In this document: positions 54,993 to 62,942 of the stretch, piece by piece
Layout: the number at the start of each line of letters is the position of its first letter
Numbering within the stretch: position 1 is the first letter of the stretch
From: Stieleria tagensis
GTDB lineage: Bacteria; Planctomycetota; Planctomycetia; Pirellulales; Pirellulaceae
Length of the DNA: 64,000 nt
Reading direction: 5' to 3'
NCBI RefSeq assembly: GCF_024129865.1
Contig: NZ_JAMYFE010000046.1
Location: 1-64,000 of the forward strand
The notes under the pieces: generated by a model
Database searches by the model: none
The model's input: the letters and a program-made list of their open reading frames with translations, nothing else
What the model was told of the DNA's origin: nothing
Position numbers and translations under genes: made by a program

Positions 54993-55196
54993 CGGTCACT
55001 CGTCGAAATGATTTCCAGGAACTGGACCAGTCCGGCGCGGCAAACCGCTGTGCCGATGCGACCGGTCCAATGAACAAACACCAACATAAGACATGGTGTC
55101 TACTGGGTCAATCAAATCTTTTTGCGCCCCGGCCGACCCAATTATGGGCAACAATGGTAACGATCGATCTGATTCTACACTCCGAAAAAAACTCCA

Positions 55197-56015
55197 ATGA
55201 CGAACGCGTTCGAGCCTCAGCATCCCGGCACTGATCCTATCCCACAACAATCCGGTTCGGGCAAGGGTTGCCTGATCGGTTGTCTGCTCGCCGGCGGATT
55301 CATCGTTTGTGCAGCAATTTGTGCCGGCGTGGGTGGCTATTGGTTCCTGTCCAGCCAGATCACCAAGTACACCTCGGAAACACCAATCGATTTACCGACG
55401 GTGGAATACAGCGCCGAACAATTGGCTGAACTTGATTCTCGTGTCGAATCGTTTCGCGAAAAACTAAACGAAGGCGAAACCCCCGAACAGGACTTGGTGC
55501 TGACCGCGGACGACATCAACGCGATGATCAGCAAGAACAAGGACTTGAAAGGCAAAGTGTTCGTCAAGATCGAAGACGACCAGGTCAAGGGTGACGTCAG
55601 TATCCCGATCGATAAGCTGCCGGGCGGCAAAGGACGCTTCTTCAATGGTGCGGCCAGCTTCGATGTCTCGATGGATGGCGGTGTCTTGATTGTGACCGTC
55701 GACCAGGCGACTCTGAACGGTGAACCGATTCCTGAAGCCATCCTGGAAAGTTTCCGCAAAGAAAACTTGGCCAAGGATGTTTATTCGAAACCCGAGAATG
55801 CCAAATTCATGCGACAGTTCGAAGACATTCGAATTGAAGACAATCGATTTGTGTTGCGGGTCAAACGGGACCAGGATCCGAACGACCAGGATGCGCCTGC
55901 CAGCACACCCCAGTCGACGCCCCCTGCCGAGGCCGATGACGCTGCCGGTTCAGGGGACCCGGTCGAGTCAGATCAACCGACAGAGACTGCTGCAGAACTG
56001 GAAACGGCGCAGTAG
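55197..56015 (+). CDS. Membrane-anchored hypothetical protein
   Basis: The 272-aa protein has a short Gly/Pro/Gln-rich cytoplasmic start, one Cys/Gly-rich membrane segment (residues about 25-50: CLIGCLLAGGFIVCAAICAG), then an ordered domain of about 170 residues with EYSAEQLAELDSRVESFREK, LTADDINAMIS and VFVKIEDDQVKGDVSIPIDK (each at most in part), and a Pro/Asp/Glu tail. The pattern suits a single-pass protein with an outward domain. It is not a family I can name. It lies 36 bases upstream of the next plus-strand gene, so they may be co-transcribed. Confidence 0.65.
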   Translation: MTNAFEPQHPGTDPIPQQSGSGKGCLIGCLLAGGFIVCAAICAGVGGYWFLSSQITKYTSETPIDLPTVEYSAEQLAELDSRVESFREKLNEGETPEQDLVLTADDINAMISKNKDLKGKVFVKIEDDQVKGDVSIPIDKLPGGKGRFFNGAASFDVSMDGGVLIVTVDQATLNGEPIPEAILESFRKENLAKDVYSKPENAKFMRQFEDIRIEDNRFVLRVKRDQDPNDQDAPASTPQSTPPAEADDAAGSGDPVESDQPTETAAELETAQ

Positions 56016-56051
56016 AGGGACTCGGTCAAACCAGGCATCGCAGGTCGAAGC

Positions 56052-56648
56052 ATGCTGTACGAAGATCACGAAGGCTCGAGAGCAGAATTCTTGCGGCTAC
56101 TCGCTGAAAACGGCGAGGAACCGGCCTTTGTGATCCGGCGGCGAAAAACAGATTCCGCGGTCAGTTGCTTTTTTGAAGAGTGTCATCGGCAGCAAGTCGA
56201 GATGCTGTATGGTCCGCGTCTACAGCTACGTCAACTTGAATCCGCGATCGGCGGCGACTGGCGCAGACTATCACCCCATCTGGTTGCAGACGACAGCTGG
56301 AAACGACTGCGCCAGCTGCACCAAACCTTTGACTCGGACTCTCCGCCGCCCGCATGGGCCAGCTACAACAGGTGGAGCGGGCAGCCTGCCAAGTCCCTCC
56401 GTCAGTTCTACCAAAGCGTGCAGCGATTCAATTCGGACTGGTGCCGTTACCTGAACCATCTTGATCGATCGTCGATCAATCAGATCATCCGGGACTTCAA
56501 CGACTATTACCTGTTGGAAAAGTCATGCGCGATGGGCCGCGAAGACTTAGCGGCCCGTGGTTTCGAGCCGCTGCAACCGATCACAGCGGAAAGTTTGTTA
56601 TGCAAATTTCCGACAGTGGAATTACCAGGACTTCGTGACGAACTGTAG
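56052..56648 (+). CDS. Hypothetical protein, 198 aa
   Basis: No family was recognised. The protein is charged, mostly helical-looking, with no signal or membrane segment. It has RRRKTDSAVSCFFEE near the start and SSINQIIRDFNDYYLLEKSCAMG towards the end, given in parts. The start is an ATG 36 bases after the membrane-anchored protein. It ends 14 bases from the convergent DUF1559 gene. Codon use resembles real genes in the region, so it is likely expressed. Confidence 0.6.
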   Translation: MLYEDHEGSRAEFLRLLAENGEEPAFVIRRRKTDSAVSCFFEECHRQQVEMLYGPRLQLRQLESAIGGDWRRLSPHLVADDSWKRLRQLHQTFDSDSPPPAWASYNRWSGQPAKSLRQFYQSVQRFNSDWCRYLNHLDRSSINQIIRDFNDYYLLEKSCAMGREDLAARGFEPLQPITAESLLCKFPTVELPGLRDEL

Positions 56649-56662
56649 TCGAAGTTTGTCAG

Positions 56663-57904
56663 CTATTGATTCAGCTGCTCTTGGATCACTTCGCCGTTGG
56701 CCCGTGTGCCCAACGCACCCCATAGTCCAAAGGGGCTTTCACGGCCTGGGGCACGTTCGTCAGATCCGTTCCAGATGATCATGCCCGACGATTGGCTGCC
56801 GGCTTCGATTGAATCCGTCAGAAAGATCACCGCCCCGTCTCCCATCAGCACGTGCGCGCCGCCTTGGTGCCGACTGCTGGCACCATAGATTCCTGGACGC
56901 CAGGTCCCGGCGCCACTGCTGCAGATCGGACTGTTGGGTGGCAGAATCGTGGTCATACCGGTGTGCACAGCGTATCCGCTGGACCACTTGAAACCACGTT
57001 GGTTTTGGTTGCCGCCGGTGGTCGCGGCGCCGGCGATCCAAAACTGTGGTCTTTCAGGATCTGATTCGTCGCCACATTTCATTGGATTTGACTGCAGTTG
57101 GCCCAAGTTGCCCGCATTGACCGATTGCGTCGTCACATTGCGGTCACCGAGATTCGTACTCATCTCACCCGCCATGATCGTGTTGGACAGACCATCCAGC
57201 GTGTCACGGAATCGCATGTTATTGCGTGGGAAAAACATGCCTCGACAAGTCGACCGTGCACGCGGCGCGGCGGTGTTGTTGACGGAACCGTCTTGGCGAC
57301 GAAAACCGGTGTTTTGGAATTGAATGGCATCGCCGATACAGACGCCATAGTTGGTTCGCCCCTGTGCGGGCAGACCTTCACCGGGATCACTTGGACAGCG
57401 CAACATCGGGACCTGAGTCAGCCAGGGGTCATATTGGAATTGACCGTGTTGGGCCAAACTAATGTCAGCGTTGGGGCCCATCGCACTGAATTCATACATG
57501 CCTGCGGCGGATGCCGGTTCACGAACTCGAAACGGCCGACTGATCAATTCCCAGAGCGCCTGCTGTTCGATAAATGGCGTCAGCTGAACTAGCGAACTTA
57601 GGTTGTGCAGATTGTTGCCGCCATAAGATCCTCCGATCGTCCGGGGTTCTCGTGACTGTGGGTTGTTGTTGCCGTGAACCAATGCCGTACCACCGCGGAT
57701 CGTCGGCAACGCCTTGTAGGTCGCATGATAGTTGTGGACGGCTAGTCCGATTTGTTTGAAATTATTACTGCAACTCATTCGCCGAGCGGCCTCACGAGCC
57801 GCCTGGACCGCCGGCAGTAGCAAGCCAACCAGAATTCCAATAATCGCAATCACCACGAGCAACTCCACCAAAGTGAAACCACTCCTTGTCGGATTGGTTT
57901 TCAT
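56663..57904 (-). CDS. DUF1559 domain protein
   Basis: The 413-aa protein has [19 protein letters not shown] at its start, the usual [20 protein letters not shown] helix and the C-terminal [17 protein letters not shown] block. An ATG and a GTG lie in tandem at the start. GGAG is six bases before the ATG and three before the GTG, so the ATG was taken. It is more diverged from the tandem pair than those are from each other. A small lipoprotein gene lies upstream on the same strand. Confidence 0.92.
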   Translation of the reverse strand: MKTNPTRSGFTLVELLVVIAIIGILVGLLLPAVQAAREAARRMSCSNNFKQIGLAVHNYHATYKALPTIRGGTALVHGNNNPQSREPRTIGGSYGGNNLHNLSSLVQLTPFIEQQALWELISRPFRVREPASAAGMYEFSAMGPNADISLAQHGQFQYDPWLTQVPMLRCPSDPGEGLPAQGRTNYGVCIGDAIQFQNTGFRRQDGSVNNTAAPRARSTCRGMFFPRNNMRFRDTLDGLSNTIMAGEMSTNLGDRNVTTQSVNAGNLGQLQSNPMKCGDESDPERPQFWIAGAATTGGNQNQRGFKWSSGYAVHTGMTTILPPNSPICSSGAGTWRPGIYGASSRHQGGAHVLMGDGAVIFLTDSIEAGSQSSGMIIWNGSDERAPGRESPFGLWGALGTRANGEVIQEQLNQ

Positions 57905-58001
57905 CACAATCTCCGCAATAAGAAAAGAACTGAAGAATTGTGTTTGCTTGCGATTCGACCGCGATCACTTGTTCGCTGTTGCAATTTATCTCACATCAAA
58001 A

Positions 58002-58211
58002 TCAAGACGCCGACGCGTCAAATTCTTCGCTCTCATTTTGCGCCGCGTCTTCGTTTTCCAACCGCTCTTCCGGATGATCCTCCAGGTACTGTTCAATCGC
58101 TCCTCGCTCCGGACCTTTCGGTTCCGATGACGAATCACAACCAGAAAAGACACCACACGAGGCAATCAAACCGACGAGGCAAACAAGCCGACACAGAGAG
58201 TGCGAACGCAT
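58002..58211 (-). CDS. Small lipoprotein, 69 aa
   Basis: The 69-aa product has a signal with lipobox VFSGC (MRSHSLCRLVCLVGLIASC then GVFSGC) and an acidic tail of about 40 residues (ERGAIEQYLEDHPEERLENED, given here in part). It lies 97 bases upstream of the DUF1559 gene on the same strand, so it may be co-transcribed with it. The upstream ATG would add 12 residues. Small lipoproteins next to DUF1559 genes are common in planctomycetes as I recall, without known function. Confidence 0.65.
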   Translation of the reverse strand: MRSHSLCRLVCLVGLIASCGVFSGCDSSSEPKGPERGAIEQYLEDHPEERLENEDAAQNESEEFDASAS

Positions 58212-58458
58212 CGTACACGCGATCCTAATGCAAAAATAAATGGGCAACAGTGACGTGTTTCACAAGTACAAAACGGGTCAAAACACGGCAAACTGAAATT
58301 CAATGTAACACTCGCCACTGACCCCGTGTTTGTCCAATTGCTCACTGCTGGCTTTAGTTTTGGTCAATTTTCGTTCTGGGGGCGCCGCTTGTCGAACAAT
58401 CCTAGGCATACTGCGACGGTTCGCTGTTTCAGTACTTTTTTGAATGACGGAATCCACG

Positions 58459-60576
58459 ATGTATCGCCCAGCCTGTTTGTCTGGATTGCTCGGACTGATT
58501 GCTCTCACCTGCCCTCTGATCCAGACACCATGCCTTGCAGAACCGTCAGAGGCAAAGCAAAGCACGCCGGACGCGATTCCCCCGGCTCCACTTGATCTGA
58601 CCGAGTTAGAGCAGCTTCCAAGGACGGTGCGTTGGCAGCTGGCCAAGGACCTTTACAACGTCGATCGCAACCGGCTGATGCGACGGTTTCCGATTCGAAT
58701 TTCAGCCGCGCGATTGATCCAAATGGATCGCTACTTGGACGCCTGGCAGTCGGCGCTCGTGGTCGCGCAGCCCAGCGGTGAGGAAGACGAAACCGCCATC
58801 GCCGAACTGCGATCACAGATCGACGAACATCAAAAACAACTGGGCGACGACCAGAACCGACGCATTGGTTTTTTGTCCACTTATTCGTTTGCCCAGCCAC
58901 TGATCAAACTGGTTGACGTGGATCAACGAGGCCGGCCGATCGACTTTGCCCAGGCGGCACGGCAGATCGACGAAATCGATCAATCCCTGCAGGAACAAAC
59001 CGATTCACTGGATTGTAAACCCGATGCTGACAATCCGCTGCCGAAGTCAGAACTGAATCCGATCGCAGTTGAATTGATCAATGCCTACCAGAGCTGGATG
59101 CAATTTTATGCCGACTACAACCCTCGTTTCGATTGGTGGCTGGGCGATTCGTCGAATCAGTTGGCCGACCATTTAACGAACTGGGCCCAAACCGTCCCTC
59201 AAGAGCTGCCCGCTACGGAAGGTTCCGACGAGCAGCTGGTCGATCATGATGAATCGTCGTTTCCCGTGATCTTGGATTCGGACTACCCACCGGTATCGGA
59301 GCTTTTGACCGGAGCCGCGATGCCTGCGGTGATGCTGCGGTTTCGCGATGACATCCGAGCTGCTCGCAAGGACCCAGAACCCGTCTTGCGATCATGGCAG
59401 CAAGCTGTGCGAGAAATCCAGATCGCTGGTAACCCGTTTGCCGACTGGTGTCGTGATGACCAAATTGATTTCCATCGATTGCAGCAAGACATTGCAATGC
59501 GGCTGTCGATTCTGGATGACAAATCGGAACCGGCGATCGCGATCAGTCGCGAGGATGACGATTTGGACGGGACGATTGTCGGCCCCGAGCGACTTGCAAC
59601 GCTATTGCGTGGCGAGTTTATCGATCACACACCCCAAGAACTGATCCAGTTGGCGGAACAGGAGTACCTGATCTGTCGCGCAGAAATGATTGCGGCCGCA
59701 CAACAGATGGGGTTTGGAGACGACTGGCAATCTGCCGTCGAACAGATCAAGAATCAATCAGTGGCGCCGGGTGAGCAGCCACAACTGATCCGCACGACGG
59801 CCGAACAATCCATCCAATGGATTCGCGACCACGACCTCCTTTCGATCGACCGACTCGCCGAATTCACTTGGCGGATGAAGATGATGAGCCCCCAGCGACA
59901 ACGGGTCAATCCATTCTTTACCGGTGGCGAAGTCATCAGCGTTTCATTTCCCACACGTCAGATGACGCAAGACGACAAACGCCAAAGTCTGCGAGGCAAC
60001 AATCCGGCTTTCGCGCGCGCCACGGTCCATCACGAATTGATCCCAGGCCATCATTATCAAAACTACCAGTGCTCTCGATTTCAGCCCCATCGAAGATCGT
60101 TCGGAACCCCGTTTTGGTTGGAGGGTTGGGCGGTGTATTGGGAATTCGTGTTGTATGAAGGAGGTTTCGCCAGGACGCCAGAAGAGCGACTTGGATTCTT
60201 GGTATGGCGGGCACATCGCTACGCAAGAATCTTGTTCTCGCTGAAATTTCATTTGGGGAAACTGACACCCGATCAGTGTGTTGCGTTCCTGATTGACAAC
60301 GTCGGGTTTGATCGTCGCAATGCAACGGCTGAGGTTCGCCGCAGCATTGGCCCCGACTATCCACCGCTCTATCAAGCCGCCTACATGCTTGGCGCCATGC
60401 AGTTTCGGCAACTCGCAGAACGTTGGACGGCAGAAGGACGGGGGACCAAAAAACAGTTTCATGATGCGGTGCTGCGGCTGGGGCAGATGCCCATCGCGTT
60501 GTTGCAGTCACGACTGTTCGACGAACCGATCTCTCGCGATCAACCGCCGATGTGGCGATTCAATCTTGACGGCTAG
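58459..60576 (+). CDS. Secreted DUF885 family protein (metallopeptidase-like)
   Basis: The 705-aa precursor has a signal peptide (MYRPACLSGLLGLIALTC). The large body is of the DUF885 type, with the zinc-peptidase-like HHELIPGHHYQ motif (residues about 524-534), FWLEGWAVYWEFVLYEGG and a late YMLGAMQFRQL. Such proteins resemble carboxypeptidase Taq-like metallopeptidases. GGAA stands six bases before the chosen ATG; an ATG five codons earlier is also possible. The 3' end overlaps the AraC-type remnant on the other strand. Confidence 0.83.
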   Translation: MYRPACLSGLLGLIALTCPLIQTPCLAEPSEAKQSTPDAIPPAPLDLTELEQLPRTVRWQLAKDLYNVDRNRLMRRFPIRISAARLIQMDRYLDAWQSALVVAQPSGEEDETAIAELRSQIDEHQKQLGDDQNRRIGFLSTYSFAQPLIKLVDVDQRGRPIDFAQAARQIDEIDQSLQEQTDSLDCKPDADNPLPKSELNPIAVELINAYQSWMQFYADYNPRFDWWLGDSSNQLADHLTNWAQTVPQELPATEGSDEQLVDHDESSFPVILDSDYPPVSELLTGAAMPAVMLRFRDDIRAARKDPEPVLRSWQQAVREIQIAGNPFADWCRDDQIDFHRLQQDIAMRLSILDDKSEPAIAISREDDDLDGTIVGPERLATLLRGEFIDHTPQELIQLAEQEYLICRAEMIAAAQQMGFGDDWQSAVEQIKNQSVAPGEQPQLIRTTAEQSIQWIRDHDLLSIDRLAEFTWRMKMMSPQRQRVNPFFTGGEVISVSFPTRQMTQDDKRQSLRGNNPAFARATVHHELIPGHHYQNYQCSRFQPHRRSFGTPFWLEGWAVYWEFVLYEGGFARTPEERLGFLVWRAHRYARILFSLKFHLGKLTPDQCVAFLIDNVGFDRRNATAEVRRSIGPDYPPLYQAAYMLGAMQFRQLAERWTAEGRGTKKQFHDAVLRLGQMPIALLQSRLFDEPISRDQPPMWRFNLDG

Positions 60577-60790
60577 GGCGGAGACGAAAATCACCCGGTG
60601 TCATTTCGAACGTCTTATGAAATTGATGCGTGAACTCACTTTGATCGCTGTCTCCCGGGGCGATCGAAACCGCGACGATCGGCCGTTGTGATTCATGCAC
60701 AGCCTTTGCCGCCGAATCGATTTGCCACTGCAAAATGAGTGGAGCGGCTGTGACGCCGAACAGTTCTTTGACCCATCGGCCTGTCCACAT
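60560..60790 (-). pseudogene. Truncated AraC-family DNA-binding domain
   Basis: A 76-codon frame ends with a good AraC C-terminal pattern: PLILQWQIDSAAKAVHES matches the first helix-turn-helix end (LLxWRIxxAKxLLxxS), and GDSDQSEFTHQFHKTFEMTP matches the second (GFSDQSxFxRxFKRxxGMTP), quoted as consensus. The first half of the first helix-turn-helix and the whole sensor domain are missing, and other frames upstream suggest frameshifts. A conserved Gly-Phe is replaced by Gly-Asp. It is probably a decayed regulator. The rest of the 60577-61076 gap shows no gene. Confidence 0.55.
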
Positions 60791-61063
60791 CGGCGCAACA
60801 GCGTTTCATTGACTGTGAATCTGGTGAAAGCTCCAATCTCCTAGGGAAAGGCCGAACAGTGATGGTGTGTGTGCCGATTCGGTGACTTTGTGATTGCGTT
60901 GAATCGAACTTGTGGTAACTTGCAATGTTGGCCTGTTCGAAACAATTGCCTGGGATTCGTCGAAACTTTCTTACGATGAAACCCCCACGTTTCGAAATTC
61001 GCTGTTTGAATTCATCGAAGACTCTCTTCGTCAGACAAATCGCAGCAGGTCTTGCGTTCGCCG

Positions 61064-61070
61064 AAGGAGG
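61064..61070 (+). promoter_or_regulatory. Very strong ribosome binding site
   Basis: AAGGAGG lies six bases before an ATG that opens a 24-codon frame. Most genes in this window have weak or no such site, so it stands out. Confidence 0.75.
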
Positions 61071-61076
61071 CGATCG

Positions 61077-61151
61077 ATGTTTCACGTCGCTTCTAACGCT
61101 GAACGGTGGATCGAGTTTGTCGGCGGACCGCTCGACGGACATTGGCATTAG
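61077..61151 (+). CDS. 24-aa ORF upstream of PTS enzyme I
   Basis: The frame reads MFHVASNAERWIEF followed by VGGPLDGHWH and stops nine bases before the ptsP start. The W-I-E-F-V-G-G-P-L-D-G-H core matches the start of a short protein type I have seen in planctomycete genomes, which is usually about three times longer, so it may be a truncated relic. With a near-ideal ribosome binding site it could instead be a leader peptide that couples translation to the next gene. There is no further evidence for either. Confidence 0.45.
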   Translation: MFHVASNAERWIEFVGGPLDGHWH

Positions 61152-61160
61152 GAGAATGGA

Positions 61161-62942
61161 ATGGAACGCATGGAAGGAATGGCGCTTTCGACGGGGTTGG
61201 TCAGTGGCGTCGCAGTCAAGTTGAGCTACGAGCTACAGCGAACTTTTTCTTCGTCGAACGCAGGTGAAGCCGACTTAATCACGAAAACCGATGTCCAGGC
61301 CGAATGTGAGCGAATGGATCTCGCGTTGGAACGTTCGAAGCGAGACTTAGACGCTTTCGCCACGATCGCTAGCGATAAACCATCGCTCACCGCGGCAGTG
61401 GAGATGCTTTCGGCCCACATGACGATGGCTAGCGAGATTGCCGCTTCGGTCAAACAGCGCGTTTCGAGTGATCTTGTCGGCGTCGAAAACGCATTGGTTT
61501 CGGTGATCAGTCAATGGGCCAGTCGCTTGCAGCAGATTGACAGCGAGTATCTTCGCGAACACGAAATGGATGTTCGCGACGTCGGACAACGCATGATGCG
61601 ACATCTATTGGGTGTGTCGCCAAACAGTGATGTTGACGTTCCGGTGGGGGCCATTGTTGTCGCACGCGAACTGATTCCATCGGACGCTATCGCGTTGGCT
61701 GAATCGGGCGCTGTTGGGATCGTAACGGAATTCGGAGGCACGCTCGGGCACACCGCAATCATCGCACGGTCACTCGGTATCCCTGCTGTTTCCGGGATCT
61801 CCAATGTCACCGAGCGGATCGCGAGTGGTGTGACGTTATTGGTGGACGGAGAATCCGGAACGGTCATCGCCGATCCAACTGAGATCCAGTTCGATGAATT
61901 CACCGGCCGAATGAATCGCTTGATCGACCAGGCGGATGAAAAAAACGTGATCGACATTGGCCCCTGTAAGACAACCGATGGCACCGCGATTTCGCTGCTG
62001 GGCAACGTTGGATTGCTGAGCGATATCGACCAAGTGCTGCGCCGTGGACTCTCAGGCGTGGGGCTCGTTCGAACCGAGTTTCTTTACTTGCAATCACATG
62101 TCCGTCCGGACGCAACCGCGCAACGAATCGTTTACTCTCAAATGGCGGATGCGATCGGCGATCGGCCGCTAACCATCCGCACGTTCGACCTTGGCGGAGA
62201 AAAGCTGCCACCGTTTTTATCGCTTGACCCGCACATCACTCCCTCGAGTCTGCATTTACGCGGTTTGCGATTTTCGCTCGTCGAGCGCGACCTGCTTCGC
62301 GAGCAATTGATGGCAATCGTTCAAGTCGCTCAATCGGCCGATGTCAGGATTCTGTTTCCGATGGTGATTGGCGGACACGATTTCGCTCAAGCCATCGCGA
62401 TGGTCGAGGAAGCCGTCAAGGAGTGCGATGGATTCAGGCGGCCGCAGATTGGTGCAATGATTGAGACCCCCGCGGCTCTGTTTTGTTTGGACGAGATTCT
62501 CGAACTCGCCGACTTTGTCACCATTGGTACAAACGATCTTACGCAGTATCTGCTGGCGGCAGACCGAGAGTTGGCGGCTGAAAAAGACCCTGTCACAGCA
62601 ATGCATCCGGCCGTCTTGCGAGCCATCCGTCAAATTGTCGTGACGGCCGAGCGGTGGGATCGTCCGGTCTGTGTTTGTGGGGAAGAAGCGAGTGAAACTG
62701 AGTTTGCTGAGCTGTTGATCGGTCTGGGAATTCGCGAGCTGAGTATCAGCCCACCTCGAGCAATCGCACTGCGCGCGGCGATTGGGAAGATCGATTTAGC
62801 GGTTGTCGGCGAGTTGGCAAGGCGAGCTCTGGCTTGTCGAAGTCCACAGGAGGTTCGCCAATTGTTGGCTGCCGCCGACCGGTCCCCCTTTTTAAACCAA
62901 GGGCAGCACTCGTCGCCGCCTGTGCCGGGGGCCAGTTTATGA
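61161..62942 (+). CDS. ptsP: Phosphoenolpyruvate-protein phosphotransferase (PTS enzyme I)
   Basis: The 593-aa protein is PTS enzyme I, which moves phosphate from phosphoenolpyruvate to HPr. The N-terminal HPr-binding helical part is followed by the active-site segment GGTLGHTAIIARSLGIPAV (His at the usual place). The PEP-binding barrel then follows, with VGLVRTEFLYL, FDLGGEKLPPFL, GAMIETPAAL, GTNDLTQYLLAADREL and VCGEEASE. It lacks GAF or other N-terminal sensor additions. AGGAGA precedes the ATG by five bases. No HPr or EIIA gene is in the window. The stop overlaps the start of a GH130 gene (ATGA), linking the two. Confidence 0.93.
   Translation: MERMEGMALSTGLVSGVAVKLSYELQRTFSSSNAGEADLITKTDVQAECERMDLALERSKRDLDAFATIASDKPSLTAAVEMLSAHMTMASEIAASVKQRVSSDLVGVENALVSVISQWASRLQQIDSEYLREHEMDVRDVGQRMMRHLLGVSPNSDVDVPVGAIVVARELIPSDAIALAESGAVGIVTEFGGTLGHTAIIARSLGIPAVSGISNVTERIASGVTLLVDGESGTVIADPTEIQFDEFTGRMNRLIDQADEKNVIDIGPCKTTDGTAISLLGNVGLLSDIDQVLRRGLSGVGLVRTEFLYLQSHVRPDATAQRIVYSQMADAIGDRPLTIRTFDLGGEKLPPFLSLDPHITPSSLHLRGLRFSLVERDLLREQLMAIVQVAQSADVRILFPMVIGGHDFAQAIAMVEEAVKECDGFRRPQIGAMIETPAALFCLDEILELADFVTIGTNDLTQYLLAADRELAAEKDPVTAMHPAVLRAIRQIVVTAERWDRPVCVCGEEASETEFAELLIGLGIRELSISPPRAIALRAAIGKIDLAVVGELARRALACRSPQEVRQLLAAADRSPFLNQGQHSSPPVPGASL

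Noticed and set aside
60693-61148. 151-codon minus-strand frame
   Set aside because: Overlaps the AraC-type remnant in another frame and the strong ribosome binding site of the short ORF; no family features.
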